Assembly (NCBI GenBank): GCA_020638095.1
Contig: JACKJF010000004.1
Coordinates: forward strand, 434,001 to 498,000
Direction: 5' to 3'
Length of the DNA stretch: 64,000 bases
Origin: Hyphomicrobiaceae bacterium
GTDB taxonomy: Bacteria; Pseudomonadota; Alphaproteobacteria; Rhizobiales; Devosiaceae
Shown here: positions 1 to 8,438 of the stretch, one piece after another
Layout: every line of letters starts with the position of its first letter
Numbering within the stretch: the first letter of the stretch is position 1
Translations under genes and position numbers: made by a program
Notes under the pieces: model-generated
Databases searched by the model: none
Told to the model about the DNA's origin: nothing
The model's input: only the letters and a program-made list of their open reading frames with translations

Positions 1-425
1 GCGAACTCTCCGACGCCGCGGCCGCGCTCGACTGGCTGCAATCGCTCAACCCAGAATCGAAGGGTGGCTGGATCGCCGGCTTTTCCTTCGGTGCCTGGAT
101 CGGCATGCAGCTTCTCATGCGCCGCCCGGAGGTCGAAGGTTTCATTTCCATCGCTCCGCAAGAAAACCTCTACGACTTTTCCTTCCTCGCCCCCTGCCCC
201 TCGTCCGGCCTGATCATCCATGGCTCTGAAGACCGCGTTGCGCCGCCGGAATCGGTCCAGCGCCTGGTCGACAAGCTGAAACAGCAAAAGGGCATCACCA
301 TCGAGCAGCAGACCATCGAAGGCGCCAACCACTTCTTCAAGGATCACGTCGACGAACTCGTCGAGCGCTGCGGCGACTATCTCGACCGCCGCCGGGCGCA
401 GATCCTCGCCGGTGGTGGCAGATAG
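1..425 (+). CDS. alpha/beta hydrolase (5' end missing)
   Basis: The C-terminal part of an alpha/beta hydrolase, cut by the window edge; the reading frame enters at base 3. The nucleophile elbow GFSFG is visible, followed by the acid region (HGSEDRVAPPE) and the catalytic His in EGANHFF, so the Ser-Asp-His triad is complete in the part seen. This layout fits the small COG2945-like hydrolases. The substrate cannot be told. It reads toward tyrS across a repeat-containing gap. Confidence 0.8.
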   Translation, partial: ELSDAAAALDWLQSLNPESKGGWIAGFSFGAWIGMQLLMRRPEVEGFISIAPQENLYDFSFLAPCPSSGLIIHGSEDRVAPPESVQRLVDKLKQQKGITIEQQTIEGANHFFKDHVDELVERCGDYLDRRRAQILAGGGR

Positions 426-454
426 CCCCAAACCTGAGCCAGCGAACCTCATCC

Positions 455-507
455 TGAGCCTGTCGAAGGATGGCGTTCAATCGGAGCCTCATGGTTCGAC
501 AGGCTCA
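455..507. repeat. dispersed palindromic repeat (REP-like)
   Basis: A perfect 13-bp inverted repeat, TGAGCCTGTCGAA at 455-467 and its complement at 495-507, with a 27-base spacer. It lies between the hydrolase stop and tyrS. The core resembles a palindromic element I recall as widespread in alphaproteobacterial intergenic DNA. It could act as a transcription terminator or mRNA-stabilising hairpin, but no T-run follows. Confidence 0.65.
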
Positions 508-539
508 CCAAGGGCCCCACGCATTTTTAGGGTAGTCAA

Positions 540-1784
540 ATGACCAAATTCAAATCCGACTTCCTGCAGGTGATGGAAGAGCGCGGCTTCATCCATCAGA
601 TCTCCGATCCCGAGGGCCTCGACGCCCTGTGCCTTAAGGGCCCGATCACCGGCTATGTCGGTTACGACGCGACGGCGAGTTCGATCCATATCGGCAACCT
701 GATCACCCTCACCATGCTCTATTGGCTACAGGCAACCGGCAACCGGCCGATCAGCATGATGGGCGGCGGCACCACGATGGTCGGTGACCCCTCCTTCCGC
801 GACGAGCAGCGCCAGCTGCTGACCATGGACCAGATCAACGCCAATATCCAAGGCATCAAGAACGTCTACGCGCGCATCCTGCGCTATGGCGACGGCCCCA
901 CCGACGCCGTGATGATCAACAATGCCGACTGGCTGATGGAACTCAAGTACGTCGACTTCCTGCGCGAGGTCGGCCGCCATTTTTCCGTCAACCGCATGCT
1001 CAGTTTCGACAGCGTCAAGATCCGGCTCGACCGCGAACAATCGCTGAGCTTCCTCGAATTCAACTACATGATCATGCAGGGCTACGATTTCGTCGAACTC
1101 AACCGCCGTTATGGCTGCGTGCTGCAAATGGGCGGTTCCGATCAATGGGGTAACATCATCAACGGCGTCGACCTCAGTCACCGCATGGGCGGCGAACAGC
1201 TTTACGCGTTGACCACGCCTCTATTGACCACGTCGTCCGGCCAGAAAATGGGCAAGACCGCCAGCGGCGCCATCTGGCTCAATGCCGACCAATGCCCGCC
1301 TTATGACTTCTGGCAGTACTTCCGCAACACCGAGGATGCTGACGTCGAGAAGTTCCTCAAGATCTTCACCCGCCTGTCGCTGTCCGACATCGCGCACGCC
1401 GTTAAGGACGACATCAACGAGGCCAAGAAACTCCTCGCGACGGAAACCACGGCGATTGTCCACGGCCGTGAAGCGGCTGAACAGGCCGCCGAAACCGCCC
1501 GCGCCACGTTCGAGCAGGGCGCGATTGACCTCAGCCTGCCAACGGTGGAGGTTCGCGCTGTCGACCTTTCCGTGGGGATGGGATTGCTGACCGCGCTCGT
1601 CAACGCCGGCTTGGCAGCGTCAAATGGGGAGGCCCGGCGGCACCTGCAGGCCGGAGCAGTTAAGGTCAACGACGAATCCGTGACCGACGAGCGTACAGAA
1701 TTGACCCCGTCGCGCCTCCTCCCCGAAGGCGTCATCAAGCTTTCCGTCGGCAAGAAGCGTCACGTTCTGATCAAGCCGGTCTGA
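540..1784 (+). CDS. tyrS: tyrosyl-tRNA synthetase
   Basis: Charges tRNA-Tyr with tyrosine in the cytoplasm. The 414-residue protein has the class I signature HIGN at residues 50-53, the GSDQWGN tyrosine/tRNA region near 200, the KMSKS-type loop as KMGKT near 236-240, and a C-terminal S4 RNA-binding domain from about 345. The length is normal for bacterial TyrRS. The ATG at 540 has only a weak ribosome site (AGGGTA). It converges on the AsmA-like gene with a 12-base gap. Confidence 0.97.
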   Translation: MTKFKSDFLQVMEERGFIHQISDPEGLDALCLKGPITGYVGYDATASSIHIGNLITLTMLYWLQATGNRPISMMGGGTTMVGDPSFRDEQRQLLTMDQINANIQGIKNVYARILRYGDGPTDAVMINNADWLMELKYVDFLREVGRHFSVNRMLSFDSVKIRLDREQSLSFLEFNYMIMQGYDFVELNRRYGCVLQMGGSDQWGNIINGVDLSHRMGGEQLYALTTPLLTTSSGQKMGKTASGAIWLNADQCPPYDFWQYFRNTEDADVEKFLKIFTRLSLSDIAHAVKDDINEAKKLLATETTAIVHGREAAEQAAETARATFEQGAIDLSLPTVEVRAVDLSVGMGLLTALVNAGLAASNGEARRHLQAGAVKVNDESVTDERTELTPSRLLPEGVIKLSVGKKRHVLIKPV

Positions 1785-1796
1785 CGGCAGACGGTC

Positions 1797-4700
1797 CTAT
1801 TGCCCCTCGGTCGTCGTTTCCGGCCGCTCCTGCGCGCGGAACTCGAAGAGCCGCCGGAACGCGCCGGGAACGAGCAGCGATGCCGGGTTCACCTGGAATT
1901 GCGGATTGGCAAGATCGCCACGCACGGCAAACGTCACCCCGATCAGGCCCTCGCCGTCCCGCCCGCCAAGCAGTTTGCCGAGCAGCGGCAATTTCTGAAT
2001 GGCATTGTTCAGCTTGAACAGCGGAATGTAGGTCCCGACAATGTCGTACTGACCCTCGTCTGTGTAGATGAACCCGTGGGCCGTGCCGCCCACCGATCCG
2101 CCATCAACCACTGCGTCGGTGATCTCGATCCGGTCGGGCTTGCGGACGAAGCTGGCCTCACCTGACTGGATGTCGATCCGGTTCTGCCTGGCGATCAGTT
2201 GCCGCGAATCCTCGTGATTGCCGAGCACCTGCGCGACGTTGGCTTCGTCCACGATCGAGAAGTCCTTGATGCTGACCTCGCCATAGTCGGCATGCTCGGC
2301 CGTTTTGGTCGTCAGCACCAGGCTGCCATTGCCGCCGACGAGCTGGGCATAGGTGCCCGTAAACCTGAGAAGCTGCCCGAGATCGTTGAAGGCGACCGAA
2401 AGAACCCGCCCACCAGTAATATTGTTGGTGGTTATGGAAAGCCCATTGCCAGACCCGAACTGGGTCTGAAGATTGACGTTTCTGAGGTCGGTGCCGCGCA
2501 GCGACAATTGCGCATTGAGATTGAATGCCGTGGTTGCGTAGAAGCCGAGCGCCTTGTCGATCTTGACGTCGAGCGTCACCGGCTGATCGACAGACTCCAC
2601 CGTCGGGCTGCCGCTGCCCCCGCCATTGAGCGAGAAAAACCGTTGCATCAACGGTTTGAGGTCCAGCTGGTCACCGCGAATCGTCAGCGCGTATCCGCCA
2701 TCGTTGGGCGCGATGCTCACCTGTGCGTCGTCATCCTTTGAGAGCCGGAAGGTGGTGAAATCCGCGCTCTGCAGTCCCGCCTTCTGATCGAACTTGATCC
2801 CGCCCTTGAGGAGCACGTTGCCGAAACCGAGATCGATGCCGGTGATGTCAACGTTGTCGCCATCGAGGCCCACATTGGCATTGAGGTGCCCGGCTTCACC
2901 GCGCGCCTTGCTGAGACCGATATCTGCGACCGTCAGCCCAGCGTCCTTGAGATCGATCGCCACATCTATTGTGCCGTTCTCGAGCGGCTTTCCGGTGAAC
3001 TGAACGGTCCCGGTGAGGAACTCGCTGGCATCAAACCCGAAGGACTTGAGGTCGTCAGGCCCGACCTTGGCGCTCAGTATTACGTCCGGCGCCGGCGCTG
3101 CATCGTCGCCAAGTTTGCCGCTGAGGTCGAGGTTGGCGGTCAGCCCGTCGATTTTGGCTGGTCCGCTGATGTGATAGCCATCGGTATTGACCGAAAAATC
3201 GAACTGTCCGTCGCTGAGCGTCCGGTCCATCACCTTGTCAGAACTGGCAAAATCGCTGACCTTGCCGGACACGTCATAGGTCGCGCCGACCATCTGGTTG
3301 TCGGCGCCTTCGAGTTCGAATGACGCGGAAAGGTCCGTCGAAACGTGTCCGCTCAGCCCGTCGAGCGAAATCGGCAGATCGGTGCTGTTGATCCGGTCGG
3401 GAACCGTGTCCCTGGCGAGCGAAATGACCGCTGCAACGGGTGCGTCGACGTTGCCCGAGAAAGAAAAGAACGAGTTGGCGTTGTTCGTGGCGGGCGCCCA
3501 GTCAAATCCTGCATTGCGCACACTGATATCGCCGTCATTCGTCTTGATCGCCGCGTCCCCGAAATGGATCGCGAGGTTTCCGTCCCGCATCCGCAGGGTT
3601 GTGTCGCCCTCAGCCAGAATGGGATCAAAACTGTCGGTCGGGCGGAATTCGAGATTTTCCGCCACCATGTCGAGCGACAGCGAACCATCCGGAACGGCAT
3701 AGCCGTTTTGCTCGCTCGGCAGCGTCCCGACGGGGAAATTGACGTTCATCTGTGCAGATTTGATCGTCCCGCCGAGAATGCTCTTGGCAAACCAGTCGCG
3801 CAGGCTGCCCCCGGCCAGCGACGGCCAAAGATGGACCAGATCGTCTACGCTGGCATTTTCCATGCCCGCCGACATCTGCAGACCTGGCCCGGATCGCAGC
3901 AGGTCAGCACGTCCTTCGGCGGCAAAACGCATGTCGCCGCGTTTCATCACCAGTTGCTCGATGCCCATTGCTCCGTAGAGCGGGGCATTCCAGCCCACGA
4001 AAAGGACCTCGTCGATCGGTGCGCCCGGATTGATGGTGTTGTCGGCATCAAGCCTTAGGTCAGACGCGTTTACCGTTATCCGCACGTTGGGGCCGAATGT
4101 CTTGTCGAGACCCATGACGAAAACGCCTTTGAGGTCCGACTCTACGCTGCCGACCTTCAGATGGCTCGGCAGCAGGGTGAATTGCGACTTGATCGCATCC
4201 CATTCGAGATGCATCACGCCCTGGTCGACCGGATATTGCTGGTCGCCAAGGCGCATCCGCATGCCGCTTATGTCGATGTTGAACGTGCCGCCGACGAGAA
4301 TCGGCTGGTCGCCCGTGCGGTCATATCTGACCTGCGAGCGGATATATGCCCCGCCCCTGAGCGCCGTCATGGACTGCGGGTCGTCGACAAATGGCGCGAA
4401 CGAAGCGAAGTCGACACCCTGGATTTCGGCGTCCATTTCCGAGTGGTGATATTGATCTTCGTCCCAGCTGACCGTCCCGGTCATCGTCTGGCCGCCGAAA
4501 TCTGCGCTGAAGGTGCCGCGGACCTCGCCCGTCTTGGCGTCTGCGGTCATGCGCAGACCCATGTTCGAGAAGGTGCGCACCACGCCATAGACAACGTCAT
4601 GCATGTCGAGCGTCGCATCGCGAACCACGAGCCGCGAAAACAGACCCTGCATCGCATTGTCGGAAACTTCCTTGAGGCCTCTTTCACCCGAAATGAGGTT

Positions 4701-5342
4701 GTAGACGAGCCAGTCATGATCCGACCGGAACTGCACGGTCGGCTGGTCCGTGGTCGTGTCGCGCACATCGAGGCCCTGCGAGGTGATGCCGATGCTGGGC
4801 GTCTGACGGTCACCTTCGGTAATATAGACCGTCGGCAGTTCGCCCGGCGCCCCTTCGTGAACTTCGAACTTGCCAAGCCGCGGACCCAGCAGGTCCTGAA
4901 TGACCTGCAGGCGCGGACGTACCATGGTGATGACGGCAGATGGCTGGCCCTGAAGCAGGTTGAGCGGCGAAATACCGACCTCGAGAGCATCCATCTTGAC
5001 TTCGCCCGCAGTGTTGCGGTCGGTGATCGTAACGGGAGCAAACTGCAGCACCGGCGCGCCGCGTTCGAGCGCCAGGAACGTATCTCCCATCTCGAGGTCG
5101 AGATTGTCGCCCATCGACTGTGCCGCGACGTTGCGCGCGGCCTCCGCCACGAAGGGAATCTTGATCGGCGTGATCAGAAGCACGACGTAGAGCAGCGCAA
5201 GCAGCACGACCGGGACCAGCAGAACGTAAAGCCCTATGCGCATGCCCTTGCGCGTACGCGCCCACGGCCGGGTTGGCCTCGCATCGGCCTCCCCGGCGGG
5301 TTCCGCGCCGACCCCGTCGTCAAAATGCTCGCTACTGGTCAC
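1797..5342 (-). CDS. AsmA-like / DUF3971 (YhdP-type) envelope protein
   Basis: A 1181-residue protein with one N-terminal membrane helix (about residues 37-60) and a long beta-rich periplasmic region carrying the AsmA-like C-terminal/DUF3971 architecture. Members such as YhdP and TamB-like proteins are bridge-like lipid transfer proteins that move phospholipids between inner and outer membrane; that role here is inferred from family. The frame opens with GTG at 5342. An ATG at residue 34, just before the membrane helix, is a plausible shorter start. It is divergent from bcp. Confidence 0.85.
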   Translation of the reverse strand: MTSSEHFDDGVGAEPAGEADARPTRPWARTRKGMRIGLYVLLVPVVLLALLYVVLLITPIKIPFVAEAARNVAAQSMGDNLDLEMGDTFLALERGAPVLQFAPVTITDRNTAGEVKMDALEVGISPLNLLQGQPSAVITMVRPRLQVIQDLLGPRLGKFEVHEGAPGELPTVYITEGDRQTPSIGITSQGLDVRDTTTDQPTVQFRSDHDWLVYNLISGERGLKEVSDNAMQGLFSRLVVRDATLDMHDVVYGVVRTFSNMGLRMTADAKTGEVRGTFSADFGGQTMTGTVSWDEDQYHHSEMDAEIQGVDFASFAPFVDDPQSMTALRGGAYIRSQVRYDRTGDQPILVGGTFNIDISGMRMRLGDQQYPVDQGVMHLEWDAIKSQFTLLPSHLKVGSVESDLKGVFVMGLDKTFGPNVRITVNASDLRLDADNTINPGAPIDEVLFVGWNAPLYGAMGIEQLVMKRGDMRFAAEGRADLLRSGPGLQMSAGMENASVDDLVHLWPSLAGGSLRDWFAKSILGGTIKSAQMNVNFPVGTLPSEQNGYAVPDGSLSLDMVAENLEFRPTDSFDPILAEGDTTLRMRDGNLAIHFGDAAIKTNDGDISVRNAGFDWAPATNNANSFFSFSGNVDAPVAAVISLARDTVPDRINSTDLPISLDGLSGHVSTDLSASFELEGADNQMVGATYDVSGKVSDFASSDKVMDRTLSDGQFDFSVNTDGYHISGPAKIDGLTANLDLSGKLGDDAAPAPDVILSAKVGPDDLKSFGFDASEFLTGTVQFTGKPLENGTIDVAIDLKDAGLTVADIGLSKARGEAGHLNANVGLDGDNVDITGIDLGFGNVLLKGGIKFDQKAGLQSADFTTFRLSKDDDAQVSIAPNDGGYALTIRGDQLDLKPLMQRFFSLNGGGSGSPTVESVDQPVTLDVKIDKALGFYATTAFNLNAQLSLRGTDLRNVNLQTQFGSGNGLSITTNNITGGRVLSVAFNDLGQLLRFTGTYAQLVGGNGSLVLTTKTAEHADYGEVSIKDFSIVDEANVAQVLGNHEDSRQLIARQNRIDIQSGEASFVRKPDRIEITDAVVDGGSVGGTAHGFIYTDEGQYDIVGTYIPLFKLNNAIQKLPLLGKLLGGRDGEGLIGVTFAVRGDLANPQFQVNPASLLVPGAFRRLFEFRAQERPETTTEGQ

Positions 5343-5452
5343 TGGATCGCTTTGGCTCGAATCATATGCGGGGTTAGAAACCGGACTTTACCGGTCTGTG
5401 CCCCAAAACTCAGCCGGAATGTCTCGGCCGGCGGCACTTAGAGGGCTTAACC

Positions 5453-5929
5453 ATGTTGAAAATAGGTCAAAAGGCGCCCGACTTTGAGTTGTCCGATGCG
5501 GACGGCGCGCGTTTCCGGTTGTCGGACGCGAAGGGGCAGCTGGTGGTGCTTTATTTCTACCCGCAGGACGACACGGAAACCTGCAATGTCGAAAACGCCG
5601 AATTCTCCGAATTCGCCGCAGCCTTCGCCGAAGCGGGTGTTCAACTCTTCGGCATTTCCCCTGATTCTGTGGAAAGTCATCGAAAATTTCGGGACAAATA
5701 CGGCCTGAACGCCCGGCTCCTGTCCGACCCGGACCATGACGCAATCGGCCCCTATCGAACCTGGGGACCAAAAAAGCTCTATGGCCGCGACTATATGGGC
5801 CTGATCCGCACAACCTATCTCGTTGGTCAAAACGGCCGGATTGCGGGCGCCTGGAAAGTCACGCGCGTCCGGGGCCATGCCGAAAAAGTTCTGGCGGCGG
5901 CAAGGAAGATCGCGGCAGCAAGCCCCTGA
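5453..5929 (+). CDS. bcp: Bcp/PrxQ-family peroxiredoxin, single-cysteine variant
   Basis: A 158-residue thioredoxin-fold peroxidase expected to reduce hydroperoxides. The peroxidatic site matches PxxxTxxC (Pro37, Thr41, Cys44). The usual TPGCT context is changed to TETCN, and Cys44 is the only cysteine in the protein, so the resolving cysteine of typical Bcp is missing. It would therefore work as a 1-Cys enzyme needing an external thiol. It is divergent from the AsmA-like gene and followed by the M23 peptidase gene. Confidence 0.88.
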   Translation: MLKIGQKAPDFELSDADGARFRLSDAKGQLVVLYFYPQDDTETCNVENAEFSEFAAAFAEAGVQLFGISPDSVESHRKFRDKYGLNARLLSDPDHDAIGPYRTWGPKKLYGRDYMGLIRTTYLVGQNGRIAGAWKVTRVRGHAEKVLAAARKIAAASP

Positions 5930-6000
5930 TCTCAAAGGAATGTTAACCATAAGCGGCAAAACTGGGCTGATTGAATTCCAAGCGTCCCGGTTGTTGGTTC

Positions 6001-7149
6001 ATGCCGTTCCTAGCGTCCTCTCACTTATCGGCCTTTGTCCGGTTTCTCAAGAAACCGGCCGCCATCTACTCCTTGTTCGCCCTTCTGGTAGCGAGCAACG
6101 TCCTGACCGGTGTAGCATTGTTGATGGCGCCAGAAATCTCGACCCTGTTCACCGCTGCGCCCGACCGCTCCTACATGGCATATGAGGAGCGGATGCTGGC
6201 CCTACGAATGGAGGTCGATCGCCTGCATTCCCGCCAGTACCGGCAGGCCGGCGACCTGAACCTGCAGATGCAGGAACTCGCCCAGCAGCAGCAGTTCCTC
6301 GCGGAACAGCATTCTTTCGTACGCATCCTCGCCGAAAAGGCTGAGGAACTCGGGCTCCAGATCGACCTCGGCGATGGCCAGACGACCGCCGCCATCGAGC
6401 CGGCAAGCCTCGGTGATTCTGCAGGCACGTCGTCGAACGCGAATTCGATCGAGGCCTTCCAGTCATCCCTCGACCAGATGGTCGATGAGAGCCGCCTCGC
6501 CCTCGCGGCGATTGGCGAAGCCGCCGACAAATCGACCGGAGACATTGTTTCCGGGCTTCGCGCCATCGGCATCCGGCCCGATTTCTCAGGCATCCAGTCC
6601 GACGCCATGGGTGGTCCATTCGAGCCGCCGCAAATGGATGACCAAACGTCAACGAGTCTGGCAGAAAACGCCAACAGCGTTATGGTATCTCTCGAAAAAT
6701 TTCAGATCGCCCGATCGACCCTTCGCGAACTGCCCGTCTACTTTCCTCTCCGGTCGCGCCATACGATCAGCTCGGGGTTTGGCAACCGGCGTGACCCGTT
6801 CACCGGCACCACGGCTTTTCACTCGGGGGTCGATTTTCCTGCCCCGCTAGGCACATCGGTTCGTGCCGCCGGCGGCGGAAAGGTCACCTTCGCCGGCACC
6901 ATGAACGGGTATGGCAACATGATCGAAATCGAAAACGGCGGCATCAAGACCCGCTACGGCCACCTGTCGGCAATCGGCGTCGAGGTTGGCCAGATCATCA
7001 GCGCAGGCGACATTATCGGAAAGGTCGGTTCCACCGGCCGCAGCACCGGTCCGCACCTTCATTTCGAGGTGCGCGTCAATGACACGCCCAAGAATCCAGT
7101 TCCCTACCTGAGTATCTCGCGTTCGCTGGGCGAATATCTGGCTGGTTAG
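6001..7149 (+). CDS. M23-family metallopeptidase, membrane-anchored
   Basis: A 382-residue peptidoglycan endopeptidase. There is one membrane helix near residues 20-45, a Gln-rich probably coiled-coil stretch (about 60-110), a linker, and a C-terminal LytM/M23 domain. Zinc ligands are intact: HSGVD (His274, Asp278) and HLH at 352-354, so it should be active rather than an EnvC-type activator. It probably cuts peptide cross-links in the periplasm. The ATG at 6001 was chosen; a TTG 30 bases upstream (5971) is in frame and possible. Neither has a clear ribosome site. Confidence 0.9.
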   Translation: MPFLASSHLSAFVRFLKKPAAIYSLFALLVASNVLTGVALLMAPEISTLFTAAPDRSYMAYEERMLALRMEVDRLHSRQYRQAGDLNLQMQELAQQQQFLAEQHSFVRILAEKAEELGLQIDLGDGQTTAAIEPASLGDSAGTSSNANSIEAFQSSLDQMVDESRLALAAIGEAADKSTGDIVSGLRAIGIRPDFSGIQSDAMGGPFEPPQMDDQTSTSLAENANSVMVSLEKFQIARSTLRELPVYFPLRSRHTISSGFGNRRDPFTGTTAFHSGVDFPAPLGTSVRAAGGGKVTFAGTMNGYGNMIEIENGGIKTRYGHLSAIGVEVGQIISAGDIIGKVGSTGRSTGPHLHFEVRVNDTPKNPVPYLSISRSLGEYLAG

Positions 7150-7150
7150 C

Positions 7151-7255
7151 TAGAGCGTTTCCAGGAAAAGTGCGAAGCGGTTTTCCGATTCGGAAATGCG
7201 ATAAAACAAGGACTTAGAACCGAGGTTTTGGTTCAATCAAAACTTGAACGGTTCT
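7151..7255. repeat. Rhizobiales-type intergenic palindromic repeat
   Basis: The gap between the convergent M23 and prfB genes is filled by a repeat beginning TAGAGCGTTTCCAGGAAAAG, followed by a GGTTTTCCG...CGGAAATGCG hairpin (about 7178-7199) and a long imperfect inverted repeat at 7216-7255 (outer arms AGAACCG/CGGTTCT) that touches the prfB stop codon. I recall very similar sequences in many Rhizobiales genomes. The final hairpin could terminate transcription from both sides. Confidence 0.6.
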
Positions 7256-8364
7256 AATTGCCCTGCTGCCCCAGGCGTTGCGCCAGCGCGGCTTCCATGA
7301 ATGCATCGAGGTCGCCGTCGAGCACATCTGCGGGCTGGGTGTTCTCGATGCTCGTTCTGAGATCCTTGACCAGCTGGTAGGGCTGCAGGACGTACGACCG
7401 GATCTGGTGGCCCCAACCAACGTCGGCCTTCGTGGCTTCGGTCGACATGGCCGCTTCCTCGCGCTTTTGCAGCTCGAGCTCATATAGCCGCGCGCGGAGC
7501 ATCTGCCACGCGGTCGCGCGGTTCTTGTGCTGCGAGCGTTCCTGCTGGCAGGCAACAACCACCCCGGTCGGAATATGGGTGATCCGCACCGCTGAATCGG
7601 TGGTGTTGACGTGCTGGCCGCCAGCACCCGATGACCGGTAGGTATCGATCCGGACGTCGGATTCCGACACTTCGATTTCAATCGAATCATCCACCACCGG
7701 ATAGACCCATACCGAAGAAAAGCTGGTGTGCCGCCGGGCCTGCGAATCGTAGGGCGAAATGCGCACCAGCCGGTGCACGCCGCTTTCTGTCTTCAGCCAG
7801 CCATAGGCATTGTGCCCCTTGACCAGAAGCGTCGCGCTTTTGATGCCCGCTTCTTCGCCGGCATGGAACTCGATCAGCTCGACCTTGAATTTCCGCCGTT
7901 CCGCCCAACGCTGATACATGCGCAGCAGCATGTTGGCCCAGTCCTGGCTTTCGGTGCCACCCGCGCCGGAATGAACTTCCACGTAACAGTCGTTGCTGTC
8001 GGCCTCACCGGAAAGAAGCGTCTCGATCTGCAACCGCGCTGCCCGCTCCTGCAGCGAAAAGATATTGGCTTCGGCTTCGGCGACCACGTCATCGTCGCCC
8101 TCGCTCTCGCCGAGTTCAATCAGTTCGACATTGTCGGAGAGTTCGGACGAAAGCTCTCTGACCGCGCCAATCTGCGCGTCGAGCTCGGTTCGCTCGCGCA
8201 TCAGCGCCTGGGCAGATGCAGCATCGTTCCAGAGGTTGGGATCTTCTGCCTTTGCGTTCAGTTCCGCGAGGCGGATGAGAGCCTTGTCCCAGTCAAAGAT
8301 GCCTCCTCAGCAGGCTGATGGCCTGCTCGATTTCGCTGACGCTGTGTTCGGCTTCCGCACGCAT
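7254..8364 (-). CDS. prfB: peptide chain release factor 2, programmed +1 frameshift
   Basis: Release factor for UAA/UGA stop codons. The ATG at 8364 opens a 23-codon first frame ending RRHL, then an in-frame TGA (8295-8293). A Shine-Dalgarno-like AGGAGG lies just before the slippery CTT TGA C. Shifting +1 at CTT gives ...RRHL-DWDK... and continues for 346 residues, total about 369, the normal RF2 length. The second frame holds the GAGGQ peptidyl-hydrolysis motif. This is the classical RF2 autoregulatory frameshift, not a mutation. It is last in the amiC-mrcA-prfB run. Confidence 0.96.
8292..8306 (-). promoter_or_regulatory. RF2 programmed frameshift site
   Basis: Read on the minus strand: AGGAGG, three bases, then CTTTGAC, with the UGA as codon 24 of prfB. 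The internal Shine-Dalgarno three bases upstream of the shift codon and the C after UGA are the standard stimulators. Low RF2 slows termination at this UGA and favours the +1 shift, so RF2 controls its own synthesis. Confidence 0.95.
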
Positions 8365-8438
8365 GAGGCAAATTCCCAATACTTTCAGGTCCGCGTCTAG
8401 CAAATGGCCGGACGCGCCTCAACCCACCAAAATAGACG

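Noticed and set aside
8292..8306. prfB as a frameshifted pseudogene
   Set aside because: The shift is at the canonical CTT TGA C with an upstream AGGAGG, and the rest of the protein is intact.
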